Below, piece by piece: positions 6,630-15,066 of a stretch of DNA of 50,180 nt (the stretch's first letter is position 1; every line of letters begins with the position of its first letter). Source of the stretch: Candidatus Odyssella sp. (GTDB taxonomy: Bacteria; Pseudomonadota; Alphaproteobacteria; Bin65). The notes under the pieces are model-generated. The model worked only from the letters and a program-made list of their open reading frames with translations. It ran no database searches and was not told the DNA's origin. The stretch spans positions 1-50,180 of the forward strand of contig JAEULD010000203.1 of the NCBI GenBank assembly GCA_016792765.1, written 5' to 3'. Position numbers and translations under genes: made by a program.

Positions 6630-7949
6630 ATGAGCCCGCTCACGCTCGGCCTCGTCATCAGCCTGGTCACGCTCGTCGTGCTGTTCTCGGGCATCCCGAT
6701 CGCGTTCGGCCTCGGCCTCGTCGCGATGGGCGTGCTGTTCGTCTTCCGCGGCTTCGACGGAATCCTGTTCCTGCCGGAGAAGCTGTTCAAGGGCCTCGAG
6801 GATTTCACGCTCGTCTCGATCCCGATGTTCGTGCTGATGGGCGCCGCGGTCGCGTGCTCGCGCGCCGGCAGCGACCTCTACGAAGCGCTCTCGAAATGGC
6901 TGAACCGCCTGCCGGGATCGCTCGTCGTCTCGAACCTCGGGGCGTGCGCGCTGTTCGCGGCGCTCACCGGCTCCTCGCCCGCCACCTGCGCAGCGATCGG
7001 GAAGATGGGCATCCCCGAGATGCAGAAGCGCGGCTATGGCGACGATCTCGCCGCCGGCGCCATCGCCGCGGGCGGCACGCTCGGCATCCTGATCCCGCCC
7101 TCGCTGACGATGATCCTCTACGGCATCGCCAGCGAAACCTCGATCGGCCGGCTGTTCCTGGCCGGGGTGTTGCCGGGCCTGATGCTCACCGGCCTCTTCA
7201 TAATCTGGGCGATGATCCTCTGCTACGTGCGCGGCGACGGGCGCGCCTACCGGCAGGCGATGGCCGTGCGCTGGCGCGACCGTTTCGGCGCGCTGCCGCG
7301 CATCCTGCCGTTCCTGCTCATCATCGCCGGCGTCGTCTACGCGATGTATGGCGGGCACGCGACCGCGTCGGAGGCCGCGGGCGTCGGCGGGCTGCTCTGC
7401 CTTTTCTTCGTCGTCGTGCTCTACCGCATGTGGCGCATCCACGATCTCTGGCGGATATTCCGCGACACGACGCGCGAATCGGTGATGATCCTGCTGATCA
7501 TCGGCACGGCGATCCTGTTCGGCTACATGATGTCGGATCTCCGCATCACGCAGGCGATCGCCGAATGGATCGGCGGCCTGGAGATGGGCCGCTGGTGGCT
7601 GATGGTGTGGATCAACGTGTTCCTGCTGGTGCTCGGCTGCTTCCTGCCGCCGGCCGCGATCATCCTGATGACGACGCCGATCCTGATGCCGATCCTGCTG
7701 AAGCTCGGCTTCGACCCGGTGTGGTTCGGCGTGATCCTGACGATCAACATGGAGCTCGGCCTGATCACGCCGCCGGTCGGCCTCAACCTCTACGTCATCA
7801 ACGGCATCGCGCCCAACATCCGCCTCGGCACGATTCTCTCGGGATCGTTCCCGTTCATGATCTGCATGGTCGTCGCGATGGTGCTGCTCTCGCTGTTTCC
7901 CGAAATCGCCACCTGGCTGCCCGACGCGGTGATGGGCAAGCAGAAATAG
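6630..7949 (+). CDS. TRAP transporter large permease, DctM family (system 1)
   Basis: 439 residues, about 12 membrane segments, normal DctM length. Family signatures include GSSPATCAAIGKMGIPEM near residues 113-131, GTLGILIPPSLTMILYGI, and the C-terminal repeat LGLITPPVGLNLYVINGIAPN. This is the ion-coupled transport subunit that imports the DctP-bound ligand. It starts 3 bases after the dctQ stop, so the two are translated together. Nothing is truncated. The substrate follows from DctP and is unknown. Confidence 0.93.
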   Translation: MSPLTLGLVISLVTLVVLFSGIPIAFGLGLVAMGVLFVFRGFDGILFLPEKLFKGLEDFTLVSIPMFVLMGAAVACSRAGSDLYEALSKWLNRLPGSLVVSNLGACALFAALTGSSPATCAAIGKMGIPEMQKRGYGDDLAAGAIAAGGTLGILIPPSLTMILYGIASETSIGRLFLAGVLPGLMLTGLFIIWAMILCYVRGDGRAYRQAMAVRWRDRFGALPRILPFLLIIAGVVYAMYGGHATASEAAGVGGLLCLFFVVVLYRMWRIHDLWRIFRDTTRESVMILLIIGTAILFGYMMSDLRITQAIAEWIGGLEMGRWWLMVWINVFLLVLGCFLPPAAIILMTTPILMPILLKLGFDPVWFGVILTINMELGLITPPVGLNLYVINGIAPNIRLGTILSGSFPFMICMVVAMVLLSLFPEIATWLPDAVMGKQK

Positions 7950-8010
7950 CGGCGCCGGAACCTTCGCGGCAGGCCGCGCTCGCGAGTCGAGAATGGGAGG
8001 ATTGGCCGGG

Positions 8011-8391
8011 ATGAAGACGATCGTCGCCGCCGCCGCGCTGCTCGCTTCGGCAACCGCCGCCGCGGCGCAGCAGGCCACGGCACTGAAATGCGTGGGCACC
8101 GAGCCGTTCTGGGGCCTCACGATCACCGCCAATGCCATGTGGTTCGCGGACATGGACGAAAAGCGGACCGATCTCGCCCCCGTGCGGCCGCGCAATGCGA
8201 TCGGCCGGCCGCCGGATCTCGTGCGAGTCTATCAAACGCGGCGCACCAAGGACGGCGCAACCGTGACGCTCGTGGTCAAGCGAAACCACGAGCGCTGCAC
8301 GGATAATATGTCGGACAAGGAATTCGCCTACGACGCCGTCTACATCACGCCCGATGGCGTCTATCAGGGCTGCTGCTCCTGGGAGAAGTAG
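8011..8391 (+). CDS. Small secreted protein of COG3650 type (GTEPFW motif)
   Basis: 126 residues from the ATG at 8011; a start at 7993 would only add six residues ahead of the signal peptide. Residues 1-20 (KTIVAAAALLASATAAAA) are a Sec signal peptide. The mature part opens with ALKCVGTEPFWGLTI, the motif of a group of uncharacterised envelope proteins (COG3650). Three more Cys follow, including a CC pair near the end (YQGCCSWEK), so disulfides are likely. It sits 61 bases after dctM on the same strand, but nothing links it to transport. Confidence 0.75.
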   Translation: MKTIVAAAALLASATAAAAQQATALKCVGTEPFWGLTITANAMWFADMDEKRTDLAPVRPRNAIGRPPDLVRVYQTRRTKDGATVTLVVKRNHERCTDNMSDKEFAYDAVYITPDGVYQGCCSWEK

Positions 8392-8441
8392 CGCGCGGGC
8401 GCCGCCCTCGCCTTTTCCGTGCGGCCGTCTATCTTCCGGGG

Positions 8442-9851
8442 ATGACCAACGCACCGGCACCCGTGCCGTCTCCGCCCGCCGCCGCACCCGCCCGCTCGGT
8501 GCTGGCGATGATCGGCAACACCCCGATGATCGAGGCGACGAAGCTCGACGCCGGGCCGTGCCGCCTGTTCCTGAAGCTCGAGAACCAGAACCCCGCCGGC
8601 TCGATCAAGGACCGCATCGGCCTCTCGATGATCGAAGCCGCCGAGCGCGACGGACGCCTCGAGCCCGGCGGGACGATCGTCGAGGCGACCGCGGGCAATA
8701 CCGGGCTCGGGCTGGCGCTCGTCGCCGGCCAGAAGGGCTACCGCCTGGTGCTCGTCATCCCCGACAAGATGAGCCAGGAGAAGGTCCAGCACGTGCGCGC
8801 GCTCGGCGCCGAGGTGCGCATGACGCGCTCCGACGTCGGCAAGGGCCACCCCGACTACTATCAGGACGTGGCCGCCCGCCTCGCGCGCGAGATCCCCGGC
8901 GCCTGGTACGCCGATCAGTTCGGCAATCCGGCCAATCCGCGCGCCCACGAGACGACGACGGGCCCGGAAATCTTCGCGCAGATGGGCGGCGACGTCGACG
9001 CGATCGTCGCCGGCGTGGGCTCGGGCGGCACGATCACCGGCCTCGCGCGCTTCTTCAAGCGCGCCTCGCCCAAGACGAAGATCATCCTCGCCGATCCCGA
9101 AGGCTCGATCCTCGTCCACTACGTCAAGACCGGCGAAGTGAAGCGCGAGATCGGCAGCTGGGCCGTCGAGGGCATCGGCGAGGATTTCATACCGCCGGTG
9201 GCCGATCTCTCGCTCGTCCACGACGCCTACGCGATCCCGGACGCCGAGGCCTTCGCCACCGCGCGCACCGTGCTGCGCCGCGAGGGCATTCTCGCCGGAT
9301 CGTCGAGCGGCACGCTGATCGCGGCGGCGCTGCGCTATTGCCGCTCGCGGACGAAGCCCGAGCGCGTGGCCACGCTCGTCGCCGACAGCGGCAACAAGTA
9401 TCTCTCGAAGATGTACAACGACTTCTGGATGGTCGATCAGGGTTTCATCGAGCGTCCGAAGAAAGGCGATCTCTCCGACCTCATCGCGCGCCGCTACGCC
9501 GAGCGCGCGGTCGTCACGGTCGGGCCCGACGAGCCGCTCGCCACCGCGCTTGCGCGCATGAAGATGTACGACGTCTCGCAGCTGCCGGTGATCGAGAACG
9601 ACCGCGTCGTCGGCATCCTCGACGAATCCGATCTGCTGCTCGCGGTCACGCGCGGCCAGCACCGCTTCCGCGAGCCGGTGCGCGGCAGCATGAACGCGCG
9701 CATCGAGACCCTCTCGCCCGCGGCGCCGATCGACGCACTGTTCCCGATCTTCGCCAAGGATCACGTCGCCATCGTCATGGACGGCGACCGGTTCCTCGGC
9801 CTGATCACCCGCATCGATCTCCTGAACCATCTGCGCCGGCAGATGAAGTAG
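8442..9851 (+). CDS. cbs: Cystathionine beta-synthase (PLP domain plus CBS pair)
   Basis: 469 residues. Residues about 20-325 form a fold-type II PLP domain: IGNTPMIEATKL, NPAGSIKDR with Lys56 as the Schiff-base Lys, and the phosphate-binding loop VGSGGTITG. The C-terminus carries two CBS motifs (about 345-400, VTVGPDEPLATALARMKMYDVSQLPVI; about 407-469, VAIVMDGDRFLGLITRIDLLNHL), which usually bind adenosyl ligands and regulate the enzyme. The reaction is condensation of serine (or an activated serine) with homocysteine to cystathionine. A cysteine synthase is the alternative, but the CBS tail and the gamma-lyase-type gene nearby favour this call. It opens the sulfur amino acid block. Confidence 0.85.
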   Translation: MTNAPAPVPSPPAAAPARSVLAMIGNTPMIEATKLDAGPCRLFLKLENQNPAGSIKDRIGLSMIEAAERDGRLEPGGTIVEATAGNTGLGLALVAGQKGYRLVLVIPDKMSQEKVQHVRALGAEVRMTRSDVGKGHPDYYQDVAARLAREIPGAWYADQFGNPANPRAHETTTGPEIFAQMGGDVDAIVAGVGSGGTITGLARFFKRASPKTKIILADPEGSILVHYVKTGEVKREIGSWAVEGIGEDFIPPVADLSLVHDAYAIPDAEAFATARTVLRREGILAGSSSGTLIAAALRYCRSRTKPERVATLVADSGNKYLSKMYNDFWMVDQGFIERPKKGDLSDLIARRYAERAVVTVGPDEPLATALARMKMYDVSQLPVIENDRVVGILDESDLLLAVTRGQHRFREPVRGSMNARIETLSPAAPIDALFPIFAKDHVAIVMDGDRFLGLITRIDLLNHLRRQMK

Positions 9852-9860
9852 GTCCTCACG

Positions 9861-10331
9861 ATGGATTGGTGGGCGCTAGGGCTGTCCTTGGGCCTGTGCA
9901 TTGCGATGGCGGTCGCCGAGGGCCTGCTGAGCGGCAAAGACCTGCATCGCTGGCTGGGATCGCTGAGACTTCCCCGGCTCTATGCGCCGTTGTGGGTCTG
10001 GATCGTCGTCGCACTCGCCACCTACGTCTTGCAGGGCGCCATCGCGTACCGCCTGCTGGCGGGCGGGCCGGGCGCGGCCGGAAGCATCGCGCTTGGGTTC
10101 CTGGTCTCGGTGATGGCCGCGAACGTCGCCTACAACGTCGCTCTCGACCGCCGCCGCAGGGCCAGCGTCGCGTATGTCGGGCTGCTATGGTTCCTGCCGC
10201 TGCTGGGTTCGCTTCAGGCGGCGCTCGTCTTCAGCGACGGCATCGCCGCCGCGATCAATCTGATCTATGTAGCGTGGGTGCTCGGCTACGACCTGCCGAT
10301 CATGCGCGCACTTGCAAGGCTCAACCCCTGA
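9861..10331 (+). CDS. TspO/MBR-like integral membrane protein
   Basis: 156 residues with five predicted membrane helices, the size and topology of TspO/MBR. Matching features are PLWVWIVVALATYVLQG in helix 2, an Asn in helix 3 (AANVAYNVALDRRR), and an ending YVAWVLGYDLPIMRALARLNP that parallels the typical last helix finishing in Leu-Asn-Pro. TspO proteins bind porphyrins and related ligands in the membrane and often modulate stress or pigment genes. This copy is divergent, so the family call is from topology and a few motifs. It lies 9 bases after the cystathionine beta-synthase gene and 9 bases before the gamma-lyase-type gene, so co-transcription is likely. Confidence 0.58.
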   Translation: MDWWALGLSLGLCIAMAVAEGLLSGKDLHRWLGSLRLPRLYAPLWVWIVVALATYVLQGAIAYRLLAGGPGAAGSIALGFLVSVMAANVAYNVALDRRRRASVAYVGLLWFLPLLGSLQAALVFSDGIAAAINLIYVAWVLGYDLPIMRALARLNP

Positions 10332-10340
10332 ACGGCACCG

Positions 10341-11510
10341 ATGATCAAGAAAACCGACAACCTCGCCTTCGCCACGCGCGCCATTCACGGCGGGCAAGCG
10401 CCCGATCCCACGACCGGCGCGATCATGATGCCGATCTACGCAACCTCGACCTACGTCCAGGAATCGCCCGGCGTCCACAAAGGCTTCGAATATTCGCGCA
10501 CGCAAAACCCGACGCGCTTCGCCTACGAGCGCTGCGTGGCGAGCCTCGAGAACGGCGCGCATGCGTTCGCGTTCGCCTCGGGCATGGCGGCGACGGCGAC
10601 GCTGCTGGAGACGCTCGATTCCGGCAGCCACGTCGTGGCGATGGACGATCTCTACGGCGGCACGCGGCGCCTGTTCGAGCGTGTGCGGCGGCGCAGCGCC
10701 GGCCTCGATTTCGCCTATGCCGATCTCTCGAAGCCCGGCGCGCTCGAAGCCGCGCTCACGCCGAAGACCAAGCTGATCTGGGTGGAGACGCCGACCAATC
10801 CGCTGCTGCGCCTCGTCGACATCGCCGAGGTGGCCAGGATCGGCCGCGCGCGCGGCATCACGACCGTCGTCGACAACACCTTCGCTTCGCCCTACGTGCA
10901 GCGCCCGCTCGAGCTCGGCATCGACGTCGTCATGCATTCGGCCACCAAGTATCTCAACGGGCACTCCGACGTCGTGAACGGGGTGCTCGCGATCGGCCCG
11001 AACGAGGCGCTGCGCGAGAAGCTGGCGTTCCTCCAGAATTCGATCGGCGCCGTGGCCGGGCCGTTCGATTCGTTCTTGGCACTGCGCGGGCTCAAGACGC
11101 TGGCGATCCGCATGGAGCGGCATTGCCAGAGCGCGCTCAGGATCGCGACGTGGCTGGAGCAGCAGCCCAAGGTCGCGCGCGTGTTCTATCCCGGCCTGCC
11201 GAGCCATCCGCAGCACGCGCTCGCCAAGCGGCAGATGCCGGGCTTCGGCGGCATGATCTCGGCCGAGCTCGCGGGCGGCCTCGGCGCCGCCAAGCGCTTC
11301 CTCGAGCGCACGCGGCTGTTCGCGCTGGCCGAATCGCTGGGCGGCGTCGAGAGCCTGATCGAGCACCCGGCGATCATGACCCATGCCTCGGTGCCGCCCG
11401 AAGTGCGCGCGCAGCTCGGCATCGGCGACGGCCTCGTGCGGCTCTCGGTCGGCATCGAGGACGTCAACGACCTGATCGCCGATCTCGACGAGGCGCTGGC
11501 GGCCGCGTAG
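10341..11510 (+). CDS. Cystathionine gamma-lyase/gamma-synthase family PLP enzyme
   Basis: 389 residues, standard for the Cys/Met metabolism PLP family. Signatures: EYSRTQNPTR near 50-59 (active-site Tyr and Arg from the partner subunit), DNTFASPY, and HSATKYLNGHSD with Lys203 as the Schiff-base Lys. The ending ESLGGVESLIEHPAIMTHASVP is typical of the group. Members make or cleave cystathionine, or act on O-acyl-homoserine or methionine; motifs alone do not separate these. Being two genes from cystathionine beta-synthase, gamma-lyase action (cystathionine to cysteine) is the best guess. Confidence 0.86.
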   Translation: MIKKTDNLAFATRAIHGGQAPDPTTGAIMMPIYATSTYVQESPGVHKGFEYSRTQNPTRFAYERCVASLENGAHAFAFASGMAATATLLETLDSGSHVVAMDDLYGGTRRLFERVRRRSAGLDFAYADLSKPGALEAALTPKTKLIWVETPTNPLLRLVDIAEVARIGRARGITTVVDNTFASPYVQRPLELGIDVVMHSATKYLNGHSDVVNGVLAIGPNEALREKLAFLQNSIGAVAGPFDSFLALRGLKTLAIRMERHCQSALRIATWLEQQPKVARVFYPGLPSHPQHALAKRQMPGFGGMISAELAGGLGAAKRFLERTRLFALAESLGGVESLIEHPAIMTHASVPPEVRAQLGIGDGLVRLSVGIEDVNDLIADLDEALAAA

Positions 11511-11589
11511 CGCGCCGCCGCGATTGCGCGGCCGCGCCGGCCGTCCTAAGACCGCAACGAGGCGCGCGCACGCGCCCGGGGAGGAAACG

Positions 11590-12753
11590 ATGGCCGAGAA
11601 CGCGACCGCCAAACCCAGCGCCCGCCCGCCGTTCCGGGCCGACCAGGTCGGCAGCCTGCTGCGCCCCGACGCGCTCAAGCAGGCGCGCGAGCGCTTCCTC
11701 GGGCCGCAAACGGCCGACCGGCATCTGGGCCCGCACGACAATGCCGAGCTGCGTGCGGTGGAAGATCGCTGCGTCTGCGACGCCGTCGCGATGCAGGAGA
11801 GCCTCGGCCTCCAGGCCGTGACCGACGGCGAATTCCGCCGGCGCAGCTGGTGGCTCGAGCTGCTGCTGAACTGGGACGGCATCGCGGCGCACCGCACCGG
11901 CACGGTGGCGTTCACCTGGCACACGCCCGAGGGCCAGGAGCAGCCGTTCTCCCGGCTCTGGGTGAACGGGCCGATCCGCTGGAAGCCGAGCCCGATCGTG
12001 CGCGCCTACCAGTTCCTGAAATCGCACACCAAGGCGGTGCCGAAGGTCACGATCCCGGCCCCGATCCTCGTGCACATCTACGGCGGCGGCGACAAGGGCA
12101 TCCGCGAGGGCCACTACAAGGACGTCGACGCGTTCTGGCACGACCTCACCGCCGCCTATCGCCAGGAACTCGCGGCGCTGGTCGCGGCCGGCGCGCGCTA
12201 CATCCAGCTCGACGATACGAGCATCGCGTTCCTCTGCGATCCCAAATACCGCGAGACCGTGAAATCGTTCGGCAACGATCCCGACGCGCTGCTCGTCGAA
12301 TACGCGCGGCGCATCAACGACGTGCTGGTGGGCCTGCCCGCCGACGTCACGGTGACGCTGCATCAGTGCCGCGGCAACCGCGAAGGCGGCTGGTCGGCCG
12401 CGGGCGGCTACGATCCGGTCGCCGACGTGCTGTTCAACCGCGTCAACGTGCACGGCTTCTTCCTCGAATACGACACCGCGCGCGCCGGGTCTTTCGCGCC
12501 GCTGAAGCTGCTGCCGAAGGGCAAGCTCGCCGTGCTCGGCCTCGTCTCGACGAAGACCCCGCGCCTCGAAAGCGCCGGCGAGCTCATGCGCCGCATCGAA
12601 GAGGCCGCGCGCTACGCGCCGCTCGAGCAGCTTGCGCTGAGCCCGCAGTGCGGCTTCGCCAGCTCGATCAAGGGCAATCCGGTGACGCCGGCCGATCAGG
12701 AGGCCAAGCTCGCCCGCATCGTCGAGGTCGCGCGCCAGGTGTGGCGCGACTAG
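11590..12753 (+). CDS. MetE C-terminal-domain-like methyltransferase (cobalamin-independent methionine synthase family), copy 1
   Basis: 387 residues from the ATG at 11590, right after GGGGAGGAAACG; the frame is open upstream but that part looks untranslated. It covers only the C-terminal catalytic barrel of MetE (COG0620): ADQVGSLLRP at the start, AVTDGEFRRRSWW, the Zn-ligand pair His-x-Cys in TLHQCRGNRE, and the late Cys in SPQCGF. Full MetE has about 750 residues, so the N-terminal barrel is absent, as in many stand-alone family members whose methyl donor differs or is unknown. Its stop overlaps the convergent gene by 4 bases. A paralogue lies at 44657-45757. Confidence 0.82.
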   Translation: MAENATAKPSARPPFRADQVGSLLRPDALKQARERFLGPQTADRHLGPHDNAELRAVEDRCVCDAVAMQESLGLQAVTDGEFRRRSWWLELLLNWDGIAAHRTGTVAFTWHTPEGQEQPFSRLWVNGPIRWKPSPIVRAYQFLKSHTKAVPKVTIPAPILVHIYGGGDKGIREGHYKDVDAFWHDLTAAYRQELAALVAAGARYIQLDDTSIAFLCDPKYRETVKSFGNDPDALLVEYARRINDVLVGLPADVTVTLHQCRGNREGGWSAAGGYDPVADVLFNRVNVHGFFLEYDTARAGSFAPLKLLPKGKLAVLGLVSTKTPRLESAGELMRRIEEAARYAPLEQLALSPQCGFASSIKGNPVTPADQEAKLARIVEVARQVWRD

Positions 12754-13211
12754 GACGCCTCGCGGCACTTGAATTGCCACGGCGTCGGCTGGCCATTGTG
12801 CTTGAAGATGCCGTTCTCGACCGTGACGTCGCCGCGGGAGCCGCGATTGTGCATCGCCCGCATGCGGTTGCCGTCGCGCATGAAGACGATCGTGCGCACC
12901 GAGCCGATCGACTTGAAATCCACCGTGATCGCGATGGTGCCGTCGGGCTTGATCTCGGCGGCGGTGACTTCGCTGCGGTCGTTCTGGCTCGGATTGCCGA
13001 GGTCGCGCTCGTGCCAGGCGCGCCCGCCCGCGTCGACGACGTAGCCATAGTAGAAATTGCTCTGCGACACCGGCAGATCGCAGCGCAGCGACCACCAGCC
13101 GAGCATGCCCCACTCGCGCAGCGCATTGCCGGTCTGGGTCTGGGCCGCCGCCGGCGCGCTCGGCAGGGCGAGCGCGGCCAGCGCCAGCAGCGCGAGGATT
13201 CGCAGTCTCAT
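12750..13211 (-). CDS. Secreted hypothetical protein
   Basis: 153 residues. Residues 1-23 (RLRILALLALAALALPSAPAAAQ) form a clear signal peptide. The mature domain has two Cys (SLRCDLP and QFKCREAS) placed to bridge its ends, plus repeated beta-strand-like segments (TIAITVDFKSIGSVRTIVFMRDG, RMRAMHNRG). No family is recognised; a small periplasmic beta protein is likely. It follows the Mpo1-like gene by 43 bases on the same strand. The 3' end overlaps the MetE-like gene tail to tail by 4 bases. Confidence 0.72.
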   Translation of the reverse strand: MRLRILALLALAALALPSAPAAAQTQTGNALREWGMLGWWSLRCDLPVSQSNFYYGYVVDAGGRAWHERDLGNPSQNDRSEVTAAEIKPDGTIAITVDFKSIGSVRTIVFMRDGNRMRAMHNRGSRGDVTVENGIFKHNGQPTPWQFKCREAS

Positions 13212-13254
13212 CTTTGGCCTCGTCGGGTTGACTTGCGCGGTGAGCCGCCGCCGT

Positions 13255-13791
13255 CTACTCCGCCGCCGCCGCGGCGCCGCTTTTCGGCAGGTAGGCGGGC
13301 ATGCGCCGCAGCATCGCGTCGTGCAGCGGCCGGCGCAGGCCGAACGCGAACGCGATCTCGGCGACGAGGAACACCGGCGCGATCAGCACCTGCAGCAGGT
13401 TGTCGACCAGCGCGGGCTTGCGGCCCTCGAACGCGTGCCCGACGAGCTGGACGATCCAGCCGCCGACGAACAGGATGCCGAAGGCCGACCACGCGGTGGC
13501 TCCGCCGTGCTGCGCGATCCAATCCGCGAACCACACGGCGGGCACGAAGATGGCGGCGGTGACGACGCCGAACGGCGGATCGAGCACGATCCAGTAGATC
13601 ATCACCGACACCGCGAACAGCGTGGCGAGCGACAGCGAGTAGCTGTCTATCCCGGCGAAGCGCACCATCGCCATCGGAATCAGCAGCGACAGCGCGATCG
13701 CCGGCACGCCGACGAAATGCGTGGCCTTGTTGCGCCCGTCGCGGTGATAGGCGGAATACATGGCCATCTGCTCGATGAAGAAGCGCTGCAT
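13255..13791 (-). CDS. Mpo1-like (DUF962) integral membrane protein
   Basis: 178 residues from the ATG at 13791 (MQRFFIEQMAMYSAYHRDGRN). The four-helix membrane layout and paired His motifs match DUF962/Mpo1: YHRDGRNKATHFVGVPAIAL near the start and IVQLVGHAFEGRKPALVDNL in the third quarter, where conserved His residues bind iron. Yeast Mpo1 is an ER dioxygenase that shortens 2-hydroxy fatty acids by alpha-oxidation; bacterial members are presumed similar but are little studied. Located in the inner membrane. It lies 76 bases after the first kinase gene; no functional link is visible. Confidence 0.82.
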   Translation of the reverse strand: MQRFFIEQMAMYSAYHRDGRNKATHFVGVPAIALSLLIPMAMVRFAGIDSYSLSLATLFAVSVMIYWIVLDPPFGVVTAAIFVPAVWFADWIAQHGGATAWSAFGILFVGGWIVQLVGHAFEGRKPALVDNLLQVLIAPVFLVAEIAFAFGLRRPLHDAMLRRMPAYLPKSGAAAAAE

Positions 13792-13867
13792 GGGCGGCCC
13801 CCCTGGCATCCGGCCGCGAGGATATCATGCCCGCGCCGCGCGAGGCCACTGTCCGCCGGGGCCGCGT

Positions 13868-15061
13868 TCACCGGCCCTTGAGCAGCAGCACGAGCAGGAT
13901 CACGAGGCTCATCAGCAGGACGAAGCCGATGCCGGCGCCGATCGCGAGATAGGCGGGCTTCATCTGTGCGAGTTTCGAGACAACCGTGGGCCCCGGCGCG
14001 CGCTGCACCGGCGCGCCGCGCTCCGACTGCGGGCGCGCAGCCGGCGCGCGCGCGGACGGGCTGCCGGAGACGAGCGTGGCCCCCGGCTCGACCGGCACCG
14101 GCACACCGGCGCCGAACCCGGCCACCAGCGTGGCCCCCGGCTCGACCGCGACCGGCGTGCCGCGCACCTCGCCGCGCGGCGGGCCGCCGCGCATCAGAGC
14201 GCGCAGTTCGCCGATGCTTTGCGGCCGCCGCTCGGCGCGCATCTCGAGCGCCGCATCGATCGCACGCAGCAGCGCGGCGTCGTAATCGGCCTGGCCCAAC
14301 ATGGCGGCCGGCTCCATCGCCGCCTTGCCGCCGACGCGGTCGAGTGCGGGCGGCGGCCGCTTGCCGGCGACGCAGCGATAGAGCGTGGCGCCGAGCGCGT
14401 AGATGTCGGTCCACGGGCCCTGCTCTCCGGCCGCCTTGCCGTATTGCTCGAACGGCGAGTAGCCGGGCGAGACGATCGAGGTGATCGCCTGCGTGCGCGC
14501 GCCGATCGCCTGGCGCGCCGAGCCGAAATCGAGCAGCACCGGCGAGCCGTCGCCGCGCAGGTAGACGTTGTCGGGCTTGATGTCGCGGTGCAGGTAGCGC
14601 GCGCGGTGCACGGCCTCGATGCCGGACATCAGCGGCTCGACGATCCGCTCGAGCTCCGGCGCGGGCAGCGTGGCGCCGTCGCGCAGCCGTTCGCCGAGGC
14701 TCGTGCCCCGCTCGTAGACCATGACGATGTAGGCCGTGCCGTTGGCCGCGAAATAGCGCAGCACGCGCACGATGTTCGGATGCTGGAGCTGCACCAGCGT
14801 CTCGGCCTCCTGGCGGAAGCGGTCGAGGCCCCAGCCGAACAGCTCCTGCTGCTTGGCGTCGCGCGGCTTGACGGTGACGCCGTCCTGCGAGCGGCGCGCG
14901 AACGTGTTCGGCAGGTATTCCTTGATCGCGACGGCGCGCGCGAGCGCGATCTCTTCGCCGCGATAGGTGATGCCGTAGCCGCCCGAGCCGAGCACCTCGC
15001 CGAAGCGATAGCCGGCCAGCTCGTAGCCCTGCGGCAGCGCGAAGAGATGATCCTGCGCCAT
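13868..15061 (-). CDS. Ser/Thr protein kinase with C-terminal membrane anchor (kinase 1)
   Basis: 397 residues from the ATG at 15061. Kinase domain about 14-290: Gly loop GSGGYGITY, VAIK Lys47, HRDIKPDN (Asp160), DFG 178-180, and SPGYSPFEQY where other kinases have APE. All catalytic residues are present. Residues 300-365 are a Pro/Ala linker with three spaced motifs PGATLV, PGATLV and PGPTVV (Thr311, Thr329, Thr359). One membrane helix at about 370-394 ends three residues before the C-terminus, so the protein is tail-anchored with the kinase in the cytoplasm and nothing outside. It starts 5 bases after the kinase 2 stop. Confidence 0.88.
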   Translation of the reverse strand: MAQDHLFALPQGYELAGYRFGEVLGSGGYGITYRGEEIALARAVAIKEYLPNTFARRSQDGVTVKPRDAKQQELFGWGLDRFRQEAETLVQLQHPNIVRVLRYFAANGTAYIVMVYERGTSLGERLRDGATLPAPELERIVEPLMSGIEAVHRARYLHRDIKPDNVYLRGDGSPVLLDFGSARQAIGARTQAITSIVSPGYSPFEQYGKAAGEQGPWTDIYALGATLYRCVAGKRPPPALDRVGGKAAMEPAAMLGQADYDAALLRAIDAALEMRAERRPQSIGELRALMRGGPPRGEVRGTPVAVEPGATLVAGFGAGVPVPVEPGATLVSGSPSARAPAARPQSERGAPVQRAPGPTVVSKLAQMKPAYLAIGAGIGFVLLMSLVILLVLLLKGR

Positions 15062-15066
15062 CGCCG

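Noticed and set aside
8354..11821. A single open frame of more than 1,100 codons on the plus strand
   Set aside because: It is Arg/Ala-rich shadow coding of the transsulfuration genes in another frame, usual at this GC content.
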